Assembly: GCF_021531715.1 (NCBI RefSeq)
Contig: NZ_JAFBIT010000001.1
Location: forward strand, 930,001-994,000
Origin: Anaeromassilibacillus senegalensis
Lineage (GTDB): Bacteria > Bacillota > Clostridia > Oscillospirales > Acutalibacteraceae
Direction of reading: 5' to 3'
DNA: 64,000 nt
Shown here: piece after piece, positions 60,381-64,000 of the stretch
Position numbering within the stretch: the stretch's first letter is position 1
Layout of the letters: every line of letters starts with the position of its first letter
Translations under genes and position numbers: made by a program
The notes under the pieces: generated by a model
What the model saw: the letters and a program-made list of their open reading frames with translations, nothing else
Database searches by the model: none
What the model was told of the DNA's origin: nothing

Positions 60381-61226
60381 TTACGGCGCGCTGCTCTTAG
60401 GCACTTCGATTTGAGCGCAGAGCGCTTCGAGGTCGCCAAATGTGTACCCCATGCCCTCCCATTCGGTCAGGAGCTCGTCGAGAATCTGCGCGTTTGTGCT
60501 TGAGGTGCTGTGCAGCAGCACGACCGCGCCGGGATGGATGCGCGGCAGGAGCTTTGAAAACGCCTGCTCCTTCGTCGGCTGATCCTCCGTATACCAATCC
60601 ACATACGCAAGGCTCCAGAACACCGTGGAGTAACCGAGATCGCATGCCATCTGCAGATTGGATTCGCAGAACTTTCCCTGCGGCGGGCGGTACAGCTTCG
60701 GCATCTCCTGTCCCGTGATCTCCCGGAAGAGATCCTCGTTCTTTTTCAGCTCCGCCGAGAAACTCTCCGCATCGCTGATCTTCGACATATCCGGATGCGA
60801 ATACGTGTGGTTGCCGACGATATGGCCCTCCTCCACCATGCGCTTGACGAGATCCGGCTGTGTCTCAAGATAATTGCCGACGAGGAAGAACGTCGCTTTC
60901 GCATTGTGCTTTTTCAGCGCATCGAGAATCGGCGCGGTGTTGCCGTTTTCAAAGCCGGCATCAAATGTGATGTAGATTTCCTTGCCCGCCGTGTCGCCGA
61001 CGTACAGCGCGCGAAACGACTTGAGATAATCGGCTGTCGCGTTCGCGAGCGGCGGCTCGCCCTCTTTCTGAAAGCTGAGCCCCCAGTCCGTCACAGGCGC
61101 GGCTGTCTGAACCGTCTCCCGCACGCCGCCCGTGAAAAGCAGGATCCCCGCACCTGCAAGAATGATCCCCGCCGCGATGAGCGGCACCAGCTTTGTCTTC
61201 CACAATCTTCCGATCATGCCCGTCAT
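60381..61226 (-). CDS. Polysaccharide deacetylase, PdaA-like (spore cortex)
   Basis: 281-aa NodB-fold deacetylase anchored by one N-terminal membrane segment (about 9-30, LVPLIAAGIILAGAGILLF). Motifs are ITFDAGFENGNT (MT1; PdaA-type F/Y-E-N), GNHTYSHPD (MT2 His pair), LYRPPQGKF (MT3) and VVLLHSTS (MT5). These resemble PdaA, which de-acetylates muramic acid for muramic-delta-lactam of the spore cortex. The Asp after TFD is replaced by Ala (TFDAG), as the second position varies in PdaA-type enzymes. The ATG at 61226 follows AAAGGAAAGG. It is divergent from the two-component system. Confidence 0.85.
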   Translation of the reverse strand: MTGMIGRLWKTKLVPLIAAGIILAGAGILLFTGGVRETVQTAAPVTDWGLSFQKEGEPPLANATADYLKSFRALYVGDTAGKEIYITFDAGFENGNTAPILDALKKHNAKATFFLVGNYLETQPDLVKRMVEEGHIVGNHTYSHPDMSKISDAESFSAELKKNEDLFREITGQEMPKLYRPPQGKFCESNLQMACDLGYSTVFWSLAYVDWYTEDQPTKEQAFSKLLPRIHPGAVVLLHSTSSTNAQILDELLTEWEGMGYTFGDLEALCAQIEVPKSSAP

Positions 61227-61282
61227 CACACCTTTCCTTTCTTTCCCAGACGATACGTATGAGAAAAAGCGCGCAGATATGA

Positions 61283-61311
61283 TTGCACAGCGGCGCCAAA
61301 TCCTGTACAAT
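61283..61311 (+). promoter_or_regulatory. Promoter of the two-component operon
   Basis: TTGCAC (61283-61288) - 17 bp - TACAAT (61306-61311). Read on the other strand, the same bases give TTGTAC - 17 - TGCAAT, a weaker promoter pointing at pdaA, so the two could face each other. Confidence 0.7.
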
Positions 61312-61332
61312 AGAGATAAGCGCCGGAGAAAA

Positions 61333-61354
61333 GTAAGCTTTTCGTAAGCTTTTC
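61333..61354 (+). promoter_or_regulatory. Tandem direct repeat, candidate OmpR-family binding site
   Basis: Two exact copies of GTAAGCTTTTC stand head to tail (period 11 bp), the geometry recognised by OmpR/PhoB-type regulators. They lie downstream of the promoter and about 65 bp before the response-regulator gene, so they may mediate feedback control. Confidence 0.55.
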
Positions 61355-61417
61355 ATCCCCGGCTTTGTAAGGGGTTTCCCTTATGCTGAAAGACAGAATA
61401 CCGAGGAGGGCAAAGCT

Positions 61418-62125
61418 ATGCCGGATACCGATAAGAAAACTATTTTGGTGGTGGACGACGACCGCGAGATCGTACGCGCGATCTCGATCACGCTCGAGCG
61501 CGAAGGCTATGACGTGCTCCGCGCCTATGACGGGCTGGAGGCGCTCGACTACGCGACGACGCGGGAAATCCACCTGATCATCATCGACGTCATGATGCCG
61601 AAGCTCGACGGCCTTTCCGCCGTCATGAAAATCCGCGAAAAAAAGAACCTGCCGATCATCATCCTCTCCGCGAAAGGCGAGGACAGCGACAAGATCATCG
61701 GGCTTTCCATGGGCGCGGACGATTACATATCGAAGCCCTTTAACCCGATGGAGCTTGTAGCGCGCGTAAAATCGCATCTGCGCCGTTATACGAGCCTCGG
61801 CGACATTAACGCGCGGGGCGATAACTGCATCGTCAACGGGCGGCTGACGTTCCGCCTCGACGAGCATGTGCTTTACGCGGACGGCGAACCCGTCAAGCTG
61901 ACGGCAACCGAGACGAAAATCGTTGAGCTTCTGATGAAGCACCCGGGCCGCATTTTCCCGGCAGAGGAGATCTACAGCCTGATCTGGAACGAACCGGCCT
62001 ACTCCGCCGAAAACACCGTGATGGTACATATCCGGCGTATCCGCGAGAAGATCGAGATTAACCCGAGCGAGCCGGAATATCTGAAAGTGGTCTGGGGGCT
62101 GGGCTATGAAATCGAAAAGCACTAA
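61418..62125 (+). CDS. OmpR-family response regulator
   Basis: 235-aa response regulator. The receiver domain has the acidic pocket VVDDDREI, phospho-acceptor Asp57 (IIIDVMMPKLDG), and the Ser/Lys switch residues (ILSAKGED, YISKPF). The C-terminal winged-helix domain (about 135-233) contains LTATETKIVELLMKHPGRIF and NTVMVHIRRIREKIE, then a GLGYEIEKH end. The ATG at 61418 follows GAGGAGGG. It overlaps the kinase gene by 20 bp. Confidence 0.95.
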   Translation: MPDTDKKTILVVDDDREIVRAISITLEREGYDVLRAYDGLEALDYATTREIHLIIIDVMMPKLDGLSAVMKIREKKNLPIIILSAKGEDSDKIIGLSMGADDYISKPFNPMELVARVKSHLRRYTSLGDINARGDNCIVNGRLTFRLDEHVLYADGEPVKLTATETKIVELLMKHPGRIFPAEEIYSLIWNEPAYSAENTVMVHIRRIREKIEINPSEPEYLKVVWGLGYEIEKH

Positions 62126-64000
62126 CCTCGCGCGCGGCGTTTTCTCCTGGTTCTGCTTTCTGCTCGTCGTCTTCACGATCATTTTCACCGTCGTTTACGG
62201 CGTCGCGTTCTTTTCCCAGTACGGCTCCTCCCTCTTTGAGAAATCGGAAGACATCGCCGAAACGGTCGGGCAGATCATGTGCGGCGAGCTGCGGGAGCTG
62301 GACATCTACAAGGAGGGCGCCTCGAGCTTCTTCGAGCGCCTGTTTTACAGCACACAGAGCGGCGAAACCTCCGCTCAGGCAAACAGTTATGAGGAAGAAG
62401 AAGCCGAAATCAGCATCGAGTGCGGTGTCCGGTATTTCATCTCCGACAGCAACACCACCGCCTCCGTCGCGACCGTCTATGTGGAGACTATCTCGAAGGA
62501 CAACCTGTATTCCGTGACAGATTACAGCAGTGACCCCGCGGGCAAAACCGTGACGAACGACGCGAATTGGGACCCAAATACGCTGCCTGAGGACTTCAAC
62601 TATCTGTTCCGGTGCAGCAGCGGTGTTGTGGAAATCTTTCACAAGCAGGAAAGCGGCGCTCTGAAATCCGTCTTTCGCAGCGACGAGCCCGGTGCGTTTT
62701 ATACCGATACGCTCGCGTATGCGCTGGAATCCCTGCGTTCGGTCAAGAATCCGCCGGATATCTCCTTTGCGGTGCGTGCGGAAGCGACCTCACACTATGC
62801 CTCCAACGAGATTGTTGGCAATGCGCAGAACTACGCGAACCGTCTGCTGTTCCAGTTCGTGCTGGTTACAACCGCTGTCGCGCTGTTCATTCTCATTTTG
62901 ATCCTCTCCTTCCTCTTCCGACCCGACCGCAAGCTGTTCGAGACGTATCTTGCGCACGGGTTGAAATGGATCTGGATCGAGATCAAGATCGTCGCTATGA
63001 TCGGCTGGAGCGCGCTGTGCCTTGCCTTGCTTTTTGCCGACTGGTTCCCGGTGGCACTGGCCCTTTGCGCGCTGTTTTTCATGTTCTATTTGCTCGGTGT
63101 GGACATTTCGCACAACCGCCGCATCTACCGGCATAACATCATCCACTCCATTTTGAAGCTGGTGCTCGCGAACAAGGACGGCAAGCGCTTCGAGCAGCTC
63201 GTCTACCGCAAATATCTCGCGACGGTCGGCATTCTGCTCGGTCTCGTGCTGGCGGCCGTCGTTGTCACGCTCTTCTTCTGGGGACACTGGCCGTTTGAAG
63301 AATGGCTTCCCGCGTTCTATGTGTCCATCGGCATTGCGGCACTCGGCACGATGATCTGGTTTGCCGCCGCGCTGCGCGACGACCTGCGCGACTACGGCAA
63401 GCTGATGGATCAGGTGGAGCAGATGTATAAGGGCGATTTGAACGCGGTCAACACGCTGCCCGCCACCTCGCCGCTGTACAGCTCCGCCATGCAGCTCAAC
63501 ATGATCCGAGACGGCATCAAGATCGCCGTGGAGGAGGGCATCAAGTCCGAACGCACAAAGGTGGAGCTCATCACGAACGTATCGCACGACATCAAAACGC
63601 CGCTGACCTCCATCATCAGCTATGTGGAGCTTCTGAAAGCCGAGCCGGATCTACCCCCGCACGTTATGGACTACATTGAGATCATCTCACAGAAGTCCGA
63701 CCGCCTGCGGCACATGATTCAGGACATCTTTGATGTCTCCAAGGCAGCGACCGGTAACATGTCGCTTGAGCCGGAATACATCGGGCTTGACAAGCTCCTG
63801 CGCCAGACGCTCGCCGACATGGAGGGCCTCATGCAGAGCAGTCCGCTCCAGTGGCGCGTACAGATCCCGCAGGACACCTTCCCCGTCTACGCGGACGGCC
63901 AGCGCATGTACCGCGTTTTCCAGAATCTCATCAAGAACGCCGTGCAGTATTCGCTCGAGGGTTCACGCGTATACGTCTCGCTGGAAAAGCGGAATGACTG
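62106..64000 (+). CDS. Sensor histidine kinase (3' end beyond the window)
   Basis: At least 631 aa without a stop before the window end. A first membrane segment (about 11-37) is followed by an extracytoplasmic sensor of about 210 residues rich in Ser/Asp/Glu. Then come four to five closely spaced membrane segments (about 255-420). The phospho-acceptor His494 is in NVSHDIKTPLTSIISYVELL, and the N-box NLIKNAVQYSLEGSR starts the ATPase domain. The block of several helices between sensor and HisKA is unlike the plain two-segment kinases. It overlaps the response-regulator gene and is probably its partner. The ligand is unknown. Confidence 0.93.
   Translation, partial: MKSKSTNLARGVFSWFCFLLVVFTIIFTVVYGVAFFSQYGSSLFEKSEDIAETVGQIMCGELRELDIYKEGASSFFERLFYSTQSGETSAQANSYEEEEAEISIECGVRYFISDSNTTASVATVYVETISKDNLYSVTDYSSDPAGKTVTNDANWDPNTLPEDFNYLFRCSSGVVEIFHKQESGALKSVFRSDEPGAFYTDTLAYALESLRSVKNPPDISFAVRAEATSHYASNEIVGNAQNYANRLLFQFVLVTTAVALFILILILSFLFRPDRKLFETYLAHGLKWIWIEIKIVAMIGWSALCLALLFADWFPVALALCALFFMFYLLGVDISHNRRIYRHNIIHSILKLVLANKDGKRFEQLVYRKYLATVGILLGLVLAAVVVTLFFWGHWPFEEWLPAFYVSIGIAALGTMIWFAAALRDDLRDYGKLMDQVEQMYKGDLNAVNTLPATSPLYSSAMQLNMIRDGIKIAVEEGIKSERTKVELITNVSHDIKTPLTSIISYVELLKAEPDLPPHVMDYIEIISQKSDRLRHMIQDIFDVSKAATGNMSLEPEYIGLDKLLRQTLADMEGLMQSSPLQWRVQIPQDTFPVYADGQRMYRVFQNLIKNAVQYSLEGSRVYVSLEKRND

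Overview
The window reads as chromosomal DNA of an anaerobic, endospore-forming member of the Clostridia, probably an Oscillospirales/Ruminococcaceae-type organism. This is inferred from gene content, not from a database match. Supporting evidence: spoIIR, a PdaA-like cortex deacetylase, a SigH-like sigma factor and a sigma-G-type promoter (sporulation); the Firmicutes-type L27 precursor with its protease Prp; a T-box in front of proS; AddAB, Mini-III, TrmFO, TrmK, RqcH and PyrBI; and GC-rich coding DNA with AT-rich promoters of the TTGACA-N17-TATAAT type. No phage, insertion sequence, CRISPR array or rRNA was seen.

Layout. 1-1505: end of a sugar ABC transporter operon (lipoprotein binding protein, then ATPase, separated by a hairpin). 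1807-1882: tRNA-Ala(GGC) with its own promoter and terminator, directly downstream of rqcH. 1946-5851: rqcH, nif3-like, trmK, a DUF1858 protein and a zinc-ribbon protein. 5964-8297: SigH-like sigma factor divergent from comM. 8347-11493: a large secreted SH3-repeat lysozyme. 11700-15401: ackA, tmcAL, ilvE. 15547-18547: an RsmF-type methyltransferase, an Asn/Ser-rich microprotein behind a sigma-G-like promoter, yitT and mrnC. 18560-20913: obg and the rplU-prp-rpmA operon with a structured leader. 21037-24033: a small membrane protein, pyrI, pyrB, yebC and a flavodoxin-fold protein.

24098-40543 is one tightly packed minus-strand run (topA, trmFO, plsX, rnc, radical SAM gene, smc, ftsY, metallophosphoesterase, rdgB, yhbY, nadD, yqeK, rsfS, leuS). 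It has a promoter in front of topA and a terminator after leuS. Upstream of it are dprA, a SpoU-family methyltransferase and infC-rpmI-rplT with a long leader; then addA, addB and spoIIR. 51788-54732 is a plus-strand catabolic group (nucleoside hydrolase, P-loop kinase, cysteine desulfidase). 54793-56838 is proS with its T-box. 56885-61226 holds two FAD proteins, a small exporter-family membrane protein and a PdaA-like deacetylase. 61418-64000 is a two-component system whose kinase runs off the window.

Most genes are housekeeping (translation, tRNA/rRNA modification, chromosome maintenance, nucleotide metabolism). The items that stand out are: the Asn/Ser-rich microprotein with a perfect sigma-G-like promoter; the GH24 lysozyme interrupted by an SH3 domain; the rqcH/tRNA-Ala neighbourhood, with a Glu in place of the Asp of the RqcH DR motif; and a radical SAM gene that, like infC, appears to start at ATT.
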